Assembly: GCF_003970915.1 (NCBI RefSeq)
Contig: NZ_RXOF01000005.1
Coordinates: 369,608-433,607, forward strand
DNA: 64,000 nucleotides
DNA from: Hymenobacter gummosus
Lineage (GTDB): Bacteria > Bacteroidota > Bacteroidia > Cytophagales > Hymenobacteraceae
Reading direction: 5' to 3'
A program made the position numbers and the translations under genes. A model generated the notes under the pieces. The model worked only from the letters and a program-made list of their open reading frames with translations, was not told where the DNA came from and did no database searches. Position 1 is the stretch's first letter; the number at the start of each line of letters is the position of its first letter. Of the stretch, positions 16,700-23,952 are shown one piece after another.

Positions 16700-18034
16700 A
16701 TGGGCTTAAACATCCTTTGGACGCTTCTGTTGGTCGTGGCGAACGGTTTTTTTGTCGCCGCCGAATTTGCTTTAGTTAAGGTTCGGGCCTCCCAAATCGA
16801 GCTCAAGGCGCAGGAGGGCAACCGCTTCGCCAAGCTGACGCTGGGCCTGATTCACCACCTCGACGCTTACTTATCGGCCACGCAGCTGGGCATTACGCTG
16901 GCTTCGCTGGCGCTGGGCTGGGTGGGCGAAGAAGTGGTGGCCGAAATCGTGCTGGCCGTAATTCACGGCCTGGGCTACAACATGGCGCCGGCCGCGGCCC
17001 ACAGCATTTCGGTGCCGGTGTCCTTCGGCCTGATTACGCTGCTGCACATCGTGCTGGGCGAGCTGGTGCCCAAATCGTTGGCCATCCAACGCTCGGAGGC
17101 GGTGAGCATGGTGGTGGCGGCCCCGTTGCAGGGCTTCTACTACCTCACGTTCCCCATCATCTGGGTGATGAACAAGCTCAGCAACGCCATTCTGCGGCTG
17201 GTGGGCATTCAGCCGGCTTCGGAGCACGAGGTGCACACGGCGGAGGAATTGCGCCTGCTCATCGACCAGAGCAAGCAGAGCGGCGAGATTCAGGAGTCGC
17301 AGCACGAGCTGATTGAGAACGTGTTCCTGTTCAACGACCGGATGGTAAAGCAGATCATGGTGCCGCGCACCCGGATTTCGGCCATCGACGTGAGCTGCAC
17401 CGAAGACGAAATTGTGGAGGCGGCCTTCAACGAGGGCTTCTCGCGCATTCCCGTCTACGAGGACAACATCGACAACATCGTGGGCATCCTCTACGTGAAG
17501 GACCTGTTTGCCCTCATCCGCCGCGGCGACCCGATCAACATTGCGCAGATCATGCGCCCGGCCTTCTTCGTGCCCGAAACCAAGAAGATCAACCGTCTGC
17601 TGCGCCAGTTTCAGCGCAAGCACCTGCACATGGCCATCGTGTCGGACGAGTTCGGCGGCGTGTCGGGCATCGTCACCATCGAGGACATCATGGAGGAGCT
17701 GGTGGGCGAAATCCAGGACGAGTACGACAACGAGGTGCCGGTGGTGGAGAAGGTGTCGGAGCAGGAGTACCGGGTGGCCGCTTCCACCGCCATCAACGAC
17801 GCCAACGAGTTTCTGCCCTACGCTCTGCCCGAGGGCGACGACTACGAAACCGTGGGCGGGCTGGTCAACGTCATTTATGGCTCCATCCCCGAAATCGGCG
17901 ACGTGGCCGTGTTCGAGAACTACGAGTTCCGCATCCTCAACCGCTCCCGCCGCGCCGTGGAGCTGGTGCAGCTCCGGGTGCTGGAGCCCGCCGAGCGCGA
18001 AATCAGCGGCACCCTGCCGGACCTGGAGGAGTAA
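16700..18034 (+). CDS. CNNM/CBS-domain membrane protein (hemolysin/CorC family)
   Basis: About 444 residues start at the ATG at 16700, where a first membrane helix begins (ILWTLLLVVANGFFVAAEFALVKV). A GTG at 16679 is the upstream alternative. The order is a CNNM/DUF21 transmembrane domain (about 1-190), a tandem CBS pair (about 205-330, with VPRTRISAIDV and GIVTIEDIMEELVGEI), and a CorC_HlyC transporter-associated domain (about 345-430). Homologues are linked to Mg2+/Co2+ efflux or membrane-protein quality control, and the old hemolysin name is not informative. The gene ends in a 39-bp inverted repeat. Confidence 0.95.
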   Translation: MGLNILWTLLLVVANGFFVAAEFALVKVRASQIELKAQEGNRFAKLTLGLIHHLDAYLSATQLGITLASLALGWVGEEVVAEIVLAVIHGLGYNMAPAAAHSISVPVSFGLITLLHIVLGELVPKSLAIQRSEAVSMVVAAPLQGFYYLTFPIIWVMNKLSNAILRLVGIQPASEHEVHTAEELRLLIDQSKQSGEIQESQHELIENVFLFNDRMVKQIMVPRTRISAIDVSCTEDEIVEAAFNEGFSRIPVYEDNIDNIVGILYVKDLFALIRRGDPINIAQIMRPAFFVPETKKINRLLRQFQRKHLHMAIVSDEFGGVSGIVTIEDIMEELVGEIQDEYDNEVPVVEKVSEQEYRVAASTAINDANEFLPYALPEGDDYETVGGLVNVIYGSIPEIGDVAVFENYEFRILNRSRRAVELVQLRVLEPAEREISGTLPDLEE

Positions 18035-18040
18035 GTTTTA

Positions 18041-18131
18041 AATGGTCAAATGGCTTGATGGTTAAATGGCTGGTCGTTCTAGCGGTTTCGTTGAACGACC
18101 AGCCATTTAACCATCAAGCCATTTGACCATT
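18041..18131. repeat. Perfect 39-bp inverted repeat at a convergent gene junction
   Basis: Arms 18041-18079 and 18093-18131 are exact reverse complements with a 13-base loop. Each arm is built from ATGG-centred short repeats. The right arm covers the last six codons and stop of the carbonic anhydrase gene. It may act as a bidirectional terminator, although no T run follows. Confidence 0.9.
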
Positions 18132-18638
18132 CAGCCAAGAAGCGTACATCACGTAGTTGTCGGCGGTGCGGCTGAGGCCCTGTTGCTGGGCTTCGCTCAC
18201 CGGCTTGATCTTCTTGGCGGGCACGCCGGCGTAGAGGTAGCCGGGCTCACAGATGGTATTCTCCAGCACCACGGCGCCGGCAGCAATGATGCAGCCCCGG
18301 CCCACCACGGCGTGGTCCATCACGATGGCGCCCATCCCGATGAGCACGTCGTCCTCTACGGTGCAGCCGTGCACGATGGCCCGGTGCCCGATGCTCACGC
18401 GGCTGCCGATGGTGGTAGCGGCCCGCTCGTAGGTGCAGTGAATCACGGCCCCGTCCTGGATGTTGGTGCGCGCCCCGATGCGGATGCTGTTCACGTCGCC
18501 GCGCACCACGGCGGTAAACCACACGGTGCAGCCGGGGCCGAGCGTCACGTCGCCGATGATGGTGGCGTTGTCGGCCACGTAGCAGCTGGGGTCGATTTGG
18601 GGGTGTTTGCCTTGGATGGGGAGGATGAGCGGGGGCAT
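18114..18638 (-). CDS. Gamma-carbonic anhydrase family protein (left-handed beta-helix)
   Basis: The 174-residue protein is made of hexapeptide repeats (IIGDVTLGPGCTVWFTAVVR, SIGHRAIVHGCTVEDDVLIG, MGAIVMDHAVVGRGCII). It resembles YrdA/PaaY gamma-class carbonic anhydrases, which form trimers with a metal site between subunits. The histidines in IGHRAIVHG and MDHAVV fit two of the metal ligands. Many family members have no proven hydratase activity. The start at 18638 (MPPLILPIQG) gives the standard N-terminus. Its last codons lie inside the inverted repeat at 18041-18131. Confidence 0.92.
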   Translation of the reverse strand: MPPLILPIQGKHPQIDPSCYVADNATIIGDVTLGPGCTVWFTAVVRGDVNSIRIGARTNIQDGAVIHCTYERAATTIGSRVSIGHRAIVHGCTVEDDVLIGMGAIVMDHAVVGRGCIIAAGAVVLENTICEPGYLYAGVPAKKIKPVSEAQQQGLSRTADNYVMYASWLNGQMA

Positions 18639-18728
18639 CGGGTGAACTGGTGAGATGGTGAAATAGTGAGCTAATTTGCACACACTGCCGGTACCCTATT
18701 TTCCGCGCCCGTTTCCCGCCTGATAGTC

Positions 18729-20135
18729 ATGCCCATCTATTCCGACGAACTACAAGACCAGCTGGCCCGCATCGACAGCCTGCAGCAGCAGATTGACGCC
18801 CTGCGCCCCTTGCCGCCCGACGTGCAGGCGCGCATCTTCCAGAAGTTCCGCCTCGACTGGAACTACCACTCCAACTCCATCGAGGGCAACTCCCTGACCT
18901 ACGGCGAGACGGTGGCCTTCATCATGGAGGGCGTCACGGCCAAGGGCAAGCCGCTCAAGGACCACCTCGATTTGCGCGGCCACAACCAGGCTATTGACGT
19001 GCTGCAGGACATGATTCGCAACGCGGAGGCAGAGCTGACGGAGCGCGACATCCGGGAGTTGCACAGCATCATCATGGCCGAGCCCTACGAGGTGACGGTG
19101 GAAACCAGCGCCGGCCCCCAACGCCGCCTCATTGAGCCCGGGCAGTACAAGACCATGCCCAACCACACGCTCACCGGCACCGGCGAAACGCACTACTACG
19201 CCACGCCCGAGGAGACGCCGGGCAAAATGCACGACCTCATCGAGTGGTACCGCAGCCACCGCGCCGCCCTGCACCCGCTGGTGCTGGCCGCGCAGTTTCA
19301 CCACCGGTTCGTCGCCATTCACCCCTTCGACGACGGCAACGGCCGCATGACCCGCCTGCTCACCAACATGCTGCTGATGAAGGCCGGCTACCCGCCCATC
19401 GTCGTCAAAACCGAGGAGAAGCGCGAGTACTACGCCGTGCTCAGCCAAGCCGACGCGGGCGTGGAAGCGCCGCTACTGGAGTATTTCGCGGAGCGGCTGA
19501 TTCGGTCGTTGGATATTTATTTGAAGGGGGCTAGAGGGGAGGATATTAATGACGACGATGATTTAGACAAGGAAATAGCCCTTCTAAAGAAGAGCGTATC
19601 CACAGACATTATTTCCAGAAAAGAAATCAATCCCGAACAAATAAGTGGCACTATTATTAATTTCTTTAACAAATGCTTTCCGTTTATTTTAGATAAGCAT
19701 TTAAAAATATCCGATTTATTTCACAACCCATCTTATGGCATAACAGTGTTTCCAATACCTGATTCTGAAAGACCAGTTAATTACACAGGAAGCTACTTTG
19801 AAGAGCAAAATGATGTTAAAGACAGAATGTTTCTGGAGAATATTGCATCAGCAATATCAGCAACTGCTATTACCATGTATAAGAACAAGGGGCTAGCCAG
19901 CGTTAAGATTGATTTTGTATACAGCAAGTTCAAACAAAATCCAGAGCATAAAAATATAACAAGCAATATATTTATAATATTTGAAGATTTTGTTTACAAA
20001 ATAAGATCAACAGATGGCAAAGATATTTACACCGAATATTATAGCAAAATTTACAATAATATTGACTGCAATAGCATCGCAAAAGAAACATTCACTCCTG
20101 TAATCATCAAAATAAAGGACATGATACAGCAATAA
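18729..20135 (+). CDS. Fic family protein with an AT-rich C-terminal extension
   Basis: The N-terminal half (about 1-265) is a Fic AMPylase-type domain. The catalytic motif HPFDDGNGR starts at His198. An inhibitory motif S-x-x-x-E-G (Ser48 to Gly53, in HSNSIEGN) in the N-terminal region fits a self-inhibited class II Fic. Such enzymes usually transfer AMP to Ser/Thr/Tyr of target proteins. From about residue 270 base composition drops sharply: 17 of 60 bases are G or C at 19621-19680, against 42 of 60 at 18781-18840. The C-terminal 200 residues are Ile/Lys/Asn rich and match no family I know. The gene looks like a fusion of a resident Fic domain with transferred DNA. Confidence 0.93.
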   Translation: MPIYSDELQDQLARIDSLQQQIDALRPLPPDVQARIFQKFRLDWNYHSNSIEGNSLTYGETVAFIMEGVTAKGKPLKDHLDLRGHNQAIDVLQDMIRNAEAELTERDIRELHSIIMAEPYEVTVETSAGPQRRLIEPGQYKTMPNHTLTGTGETHYYATPEETPGKMHDLIEWYRSHRAALHPLVLAAQFHHRFVAIHPFDDGNGRMTRLLTNMLLMKAGYPPIVVKTEEKREYYAVLSQADAGVEAPLLEYFAERLIRSLDIYLKGARGEDINDDDDLDKEIALLKKSVSTDIISRKEINPEQISGTIINFFNKCFPFILDKHLKISDLFHNPSYGITVFPIPDSERPVNYTGSYFEEQNDVKDRMFLENIASAISATAITMYKNKGLASVKIDFVYSKFKQNPEHKNITSNIFIIFEDFVYKIRSTDGKDIYTEYYSKIYNNIDCNSIAKETFTPVIIKIKDMIQQ

Positions 20136-20140
20136 CCCAA

Positions 20141-20179
20141 AACCGCCCCGCCGGAAATCCAGCGGGGCGGTTCTTTTTT
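20141..20179 (+). terminator. Terminator of the Fic gene
   Basis: AACCGCCCCGC pairs with GCGGGGCGGTT, followed by CTTTTTT. The last bases reach the stop codon of the converging gene. Confidence 0.9.
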
Positions 20180-20865
20180 CAACCCTTATCGTCTTCCTCC
20201 TCCTTGCCCCCTCCCCCGCCGCGCTTCACCACCTTCGTGGCGGCCTGAAAGCGTTGCCAGAGGTCCGGGTCGTCGGCTTTGTAGAGGTCGAAGTACACTT
20301 TCATTTCCTCCAGCAGACGGGCTGATTCCTTGATGAGGCGTTCGAGGGCCTGGCGGCCGGTGCTGCCGCTGGTGTCGTTCAGGCGGCCGGCGGTGGTAGC
20401 GGCGGTGAAGTCCTGGAGCAGCTGCTGGGCCTCGCGGGCGTGGTCGGCGCTGAAACGGCGCTTGGTGAGAGCCTGTTCGCGGCCCGGCACCAGCCCCAGC
20501 AGGCGGGTGGCTTCTTCGCGGAAGGTGCTTTCGTTGAGATTCGACAGCTCCCCAAGGTTACCCAGGGCGGCGCGTAGGGCAGCGTCCTTGCTGCTCATGG
20601 CTTCGGCGCGGGCCGCCAGAATAAGGCGGCGCAGCAGAGCCGTGAGCTGGCTGCGGACCCCTTTTTTGCGGTCGGGGTTGCCGTCGTTATCGGCGCTGAG
20701 TACCTGCTGAACCAGCGTGCCGGCGCGCTCCAGATTAGCCGTGAGCTGGCTGCGCAGCGGCGCTACGTCGTCCTCGATGTCGGCGTAATCGGCTTTGGCC
20801 TGCGCCAGAAAAGCGGCGGCGGCGGTGTCGCGGCGCAGACGCGCCTCAATCAAATCGTTTTTCAT
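20179..20865 (-). CDS. Predicted helical protein of unknown function
   Basis: The ATG at 20865 gives 228 residues, almost all helical and charged (many Arg, Ala, Leu, Asp), with no signal peptide or membrane helix. The end is Gly/Lys/Glu/Asp rich (KRGGGGGKEEEDDKG). I do not recognise a family. The frame stays open upstream to a GTG at 21135. That would add 90 residues, encoded by the 21-bp repeat array, in the form of heptads such as VLDAVRK-ALERTVR-ALGAAAR. A normal start MKNDLIEAR at 20865 seems more likely, but the in-frame extension cannot be excluded. Confidence 0.6.
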   Translation of the reverse strand: MKNDLIEARLRRDTAAAAFLAQAKADYADIEDDVAPLRSQLTANLERAGTLVQQVLSADNDGNPDRKKGVRSQLTALLRRLILAARAEAMSSKDAALRAALGNLGELSNLNESTFREEATRLLGLVPGREQALTKRRFSADHAREAQQLLQDFTAATTAGRLNDTSGSTGRQALERLIKESARLLEEMKVYFDLYKADDPDLWQRFQAATKVVKRGGGGGKEEEDDKG

Positions 20866-20938
20866 GGTATGAGCGGGAAAGAATGAGTCGACTGGATGCG
20901 GGTAAGGTAAAAATTTGTCGTAATCCGCCCAAAGACCG

Positions 20939-21127
20939 TCAAGGACTATGTTCACCGCTTCAAGCCCCGGTGGTGAAGGCTCAAGCGGGGTAACCGGCGA
21001 ATCAAGGGGCCTAGCTGCCGCCCCAAGTGCCCTGACCGTCCTCTCAAGCGCCTTGCGCACCGCGTCAAGTACGCTAGCCAGTACCTCAAGTGCCCTGGCC
21101 GCGCTGTCAAGTACCGCCGTGGCGGCT
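20939..21127. repeat. Nine tandem 21-bp repeats
   Basis: Units start with TCAAG (one has CCAAG) at 20939, 20960, 20981, 21002, 21023, 21044, 21065, 21086 and 21107, in perfect 21-base register. Positions after the first five bases vary. Looser copies continue to about 21230. On the minus strand every unit ends CTTGA and codes a heptad with Leu-Asp/Glu/Gly, in frame with the downstream gene. Confidence 0.85.
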
Positions 21128-21254
21128 TCGGGCACCCCAACCGAGCGTCAAGTAGGTCAACCGACCACCAGGTACCGTAACCGATGCGCCAAGTAGGTCA
21201 ACTAGCCGTCAAGTGCCCTAACCAGCCGTTCACCTGCGCCCCGCCCAAATCCGC

Positions 21255-21262
21255 TACTTTGC
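21255..21262 (+). promoter_or_regulatory. Possible -7 element (TACTTTGC), leaderless start
   Basis: TACTTTGC ends four bases before the ATG at 21267, so transcription would begin at or next to the start codon. It is one base off TAnnTTTG. Confidence 0.35.
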
Positions 21263-21266
21263 CCGC

Positions 21267-21785
21267 ATGGAACCCACCGCTGCTTTCCCGCCCGTTTTCA
21301 CCGAGCAGCAACGCTTCCTGCGCCACTGGTGGGGCCTGCTGCTACTGGCCCTGATACCCGCCCTGCTGCCGGCCATTATTGCCGGCGTCGACGGCCCGCG
21401 GGCCGTGGGGGCCGAGGCCTGGGTGGCGCCGCTGGTGGCGCTGGCGCTGCTGGGCCTGGTGCTCAGCATCCGCCTCGACGTGCGCCTGGACGCCACCGGG
21501 GCGCACTACCGCCTCTGGCCCCTGCAGCTGGCGGAGCGGCAGCAGCCCTGGGCGGAAATCAGCCGCGCCTACGTGCGCAGCTACGACCCGCTGGGCGAGT
21601 ACGGCGGCTGGGGCCTCAAAGGCACGCGCCGCAACCGCGTCCTGAACGTGGCCGGCAGCGAGGGTATTCAGCTGGAGCTACTCGACGGCCGCCGCCTGCT
21701 GCTGGGCACCCAGCGCCCCGAAGAGGCGCGACGGGCGCTGGCGCAGCTGGGCCACCCCGCCCCGGAAACGGCCGCCCCGCTGTAG
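21267..21785 (+). CDS. Small membrane protein, bacterial PH-domain-like
   Basis: The 172-residue protein has two membrane helices (about 22-42, GLLLLALIPALLPAIIAGV; about 52-67, VAPLVALALLGLVLSI). A soluble C-terminal part (about 70-160) has the alternating pattern of bacterial PH-like domains: LDATGAHYRLWPL, then WAEISRAYVRSYDP, then a strand-rich end with EEARRALAQ. Similar two-TM plus PH-like proteins occur in Bacteroidota without known function. It converges with the radical SAM gene. Confidence 0.6.
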   Translation: MEPTAAFPPVFTEQQRFLRHWWGLLLLALIPALLPAIIAGVDGPRAVGAEAWVAPLVALALLGLVLSIRLDVRLDATGAHYRLWPLQLAERQQPWAEISRAYVRSYDPLGEYGGWGLKGTRRNRVLNVAGSEGIQLELLDGRRLLLGTQRPEEARRALAQLGHPAPETAAPL

Positions 21786-21890
21786 AGACGCATAATTGGC
21801 TACGCCTTCCTTCGGTTGCGTCTCAAAGCGTTGCTGAAGTTGTTGCGGCATCGGTCGTTGAACGGCGAGACGCAATGATGCGTCTCTACC
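21782..21890. repeat. GTAGAGACGCAT inverted repeat between convergent genes
   Basis: GTAGAGACGCAT (21782-21793) and ATGCGTCTCTAC (21879-21890) are exact complements. Further GCGTCTC/GAGACGC copies lie inside. The left copy overlaps the stop codon of the 21267 gene. Confidence 0.75.
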
Positions 21891-21906
21891 TCGTTCTGAC
21901 CATTCC

Positions 21907-22890
21907 TCAACGGGCCAGCATCCGCTTCCAGGTGCCCTTGTACCAGTTGTACTTGAGGGTGCTGGGCAGCGCCTGCCAGAAGTACTTGCTGGTTTCGACG
22001 GCGAAGCTGGGCTGCATGTAGCAGTTGATGGTGCAGCCCTCGCACTGGGGCAGGCGGCCTTCCAGCGCGGCTAGCTGCTGCACCGGCTCCGAGCGGTATA
22101 GCTCGTACAGATTGCCCTCAACGGGGAAGGTCTTCGTGCCGAGGTGGTAACAGGGCAGCACCAATTCGTTGGAGGGTGAGATGACCAGCGTGGTGCTGGC
22201 GGCCCGGCACACGGGTGCGGCCACGTGGTTGCCCCCGTCGCGGCGCAGCCCGATGAAGCCTTCGTTCAAATACACCCCCGGCCGCTTGCCGAAAGCTGAA
22301 AGGTAATCCAGCTCGGCGTCGGAGAGCTGTTCGCCAGTGGCCACGGCGTTGTACTCGAAGGCGGGGTTGATAATGAGCATCAGCCCGTTGGGCTGGGTGA
22401 TGTCGCGGTACACCGCTTCGAGCTGGTGCAGGTTCTCGGGGAAGACGGTGAACAGGATGTCGGGCCGCTCGCCCAGCTCCCGGGCTACGCGGATGCTTTC
22501 GAGCACGAAATCGAAGCAGGCCACGCCCCGGCCTTTATCATGCTGCTCCTTCTCCGACGAGTCGAGCGAGAAGTGCAGCATGTCCACCTTGCCGCGCAGT
22601 CGCTCGGCGTACTTCGGGTAGAGCAGCCCGTTGGTGGTGACGGTGGTGATGAAGCCCATGTCGTGGGCCAGGGCCAGGAACTCCGGCAGCTGCCGGTGCA
22701 GCAGCGGCTCCCCGCCCGTAAAGTCAATCACCGAGACGCCCAGGCGCTTCAGGTCGCGCAGGTTCTGCTCCACATCGGCCAGCTGAATGTAGGGCGAGGG
22801 CTTCTCCCAGATGTCGCAGAAGGAGCATTTCGCATTGCACCGGTAGGTGACGTAGTAGTTGCACAAGACCGGGTGACGAACGAGGCGCAT
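21907..22890 (-). CDS. Radical SAM/SPASM domain protein
   Basis: The start at 22890 (MRLVRHPVLCNYYVTYRC) gives 327 residues. The radical SAM cluster motif is CNAKCSFC (Cys ligands near 18, 22 and 25), followed by FTGGEPLLHRQ, the glycine-rich SAM-binding strand. A C-terminal SPASM-like region has further cysteines (CEGCTINCYM) for auxiliary iron-sulfur clusters. SPASM enzymes modify peptides or proteins, or make cofactors. No precursor peptide gene is visible nearby, so the substrate is unknown. The sequence upstream of the start is the left arm of a 49-bp inverted repeat. Confidence 0.9.
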   Translation of the reverse strand: MRLVRHPVLCNYYVTYRCNAKCSFCDIWEKPSPYIQLADVEQNLRDLKRLGVSVIDFTGGEPLLHRQLPEFLALAHDMGFITTVTTNGLLYPKYAERLRGKVDMLHFSLDSSEKEQHDKGRGVACFDFVLESIRVARELGERPDILFTVFPENLHQLEAVYRDITQPNGLMLIINPAFEYNAVATGEQLSDAELDYLSAFGKRPGVYLNEGFIGLRRDGGNHVAAPVCRAASTTLVISPSNELVLPCYHLGTKTFPVEGNLYELYRSEPVQQLAALEGRLPQCEGCTINCYMQPSFAVETSKYFWQALPSTLKYNWYKGTWKRMLAR

Positions 22891-22891
22891 G

Positions 22892-23079
22892 GACCACAGA
22901 TGGGACGGATGGATGAGCAGATGGGAACGGATTCGTTCTGACGACTTGCGGTAAAGACAACCGCTCCGTAAAGACATTGTTGACCGGCTTCACATTCGCT
23001 GGTGCCGACCAAACGACCTAAAGGTACCACCAGAACGAATCCGTTCCCATCTGCTCATCCATCCGTCCCATCTGTGGTC
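22892..23079. repeat. Perfect 49-bp inverted repeat flanking the promoter of the radical SAM gene
   Basis: Arms 22892-22940 and 23031-23079 are exact reverse complements 90 bases apart. The left arm ends just before the radical SAM start codon, and the right arm includes two bases of the nth stop codon. A near -7 element TACCTTTA (minus strand, 23019-23026) lies between the arms. Confidence 0.9.
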
Positions 23080-23842
23080 AGTGCAGCTTCTCCCCCGTCC
23101 ACTCCGGCGCTACGGCGGCCAGCTCGGCCGCTGAGGCGGGGCCGTAGTGCTCCAGGTAGTAGTTGCACAGGCCCTTGAGCGGGCAGGCCGGGCAGTTGGG
23201 CTTGGTGAAGAAGCAGATGTGCTGGCCCAGCCAGTAGTTGTGCTTGTGGAAGTTGAGCAGGTCCGTGGCCTCGGCCGGCAGTTGGCTCAGCAGCACCTGG
23301 TGGGCCTTTTCCACCGACACCTTCGGCCCGATCAGGCCCACGCGCTGGGCCACGCGGTGCACGTGGGTATCGACGGGCAGCACGGGCTTCTGGAAGTTGA
23401 AGAGCAGCACCAGTGAAGCCGTTTTCAGGCCGATACCGGGCATGTCGGTCAGCCAGGTCAGCCCGCGCTCCACCGGCCAGTCGGCCAGGGCGTCGAGCGA
23501 GTAGCCCCCGAACTCGGCCTTGATGCGGCGCAGGATTTCCTGGATGCGCGGGGCCTGGGTATCGGGCCAGCGGGTGGTGCGGATGGCGTGGGCCAGCTCC
23601 GCGGTGGGCGCGTCTACCACGCCCTGCCAGTCGCCAAAAGCCTCCAGCATCCGCTCGTAGGCCAGCTCTTCGTCGCGGTGCGTGGTGCGGTGCGAGAGGA
23701 CGGTGCTAATCAGCTCCCGCATGGGCGTGCGGCGCTGCCCGGGCGGCACCGGACCGTAAAAAGCGTTCAGGATGCGGTGGTCCTCCCGGGTTTTGGCGGC
23801 CGGGGGCAGGTCGTAGGCGGTGGTCAGGGCAAGGGTGGGCAT
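23078..23842 (-). CDS. nth: Endonuclease III-like DNA glycosylase
   Basis: The 254-residue HhH-GPD protein removes oxidised pyrimidines. The helix-hairpin-helix MPGIGLKTASLVL carries the catalytic Lys, and VDTHVHRVAQR carries the conserved catalytic Asp. Four cysteines with spacing C-x6-C-x2-C-x5-C (CFFTKPNCPACPLKGLC) bind the 4Fe-4S cluster. It is somewhat longer than E. coli Nth (211 residues), with an N-terminal extension. It could be a subgroup with a different lesion preference. The gene lies downstream of a 22-bp hairpin that separates it from the PhoD-like gene. Confidence 0.92.
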   Translation of the reverse strand: MPTLALTTAYDLPPAAKTREDHRILNAFYGPVPPGQRRTPMRELISTVLSHRTTHRDEELAYERMLEAFGDWQGVVDAPTAELAHAIRTTRWPDTQAPRIQEILRRIKAEFGGYSLDALADWPVERGLTWLTDMPGIGLKTASLVLLFNFQKPVLPVDTHVHRVAQRVGLIGPKVSVEKAHQVLLSQLPAEATDLLNFHKHNYWLGQHICFFTKPNCPACPLKGLCNYYLEHYGPASAAELAAVAPEWTGEKLH

Positions 23843-23897
23843 ACCGGGGTGTACCGCCGCCGCACGGCCGGGGTTGCGCCAGGAAGCCAGGACGGTA

Positions 23898-23944
23898 GTA
23901 GCGCGAACCGCGGGTCAGCGGAGCTGACCCGCGGTTCGCGCTAC
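23898..23944. repeat. Perfect 22-bp hairpin between two minus-strand genes
   Basis: GTAGCGCGAACCGCGGGTCA... (23898-23919) pairs fully with 23923-23944 around a three-base loop. There is no T run, so it may be a REP-like palindrome or a processing/attenuation site. Confidence 0.85.
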
Positions 23945-23952
23945 GGCGGGGC

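Noticed and set aside
20939-21230. A CRISPR array
   Set aside because: The 21-base units have no constant-length spacers between longer repeats. Only the first five bases are conserved, and no cas genes lie nearby.
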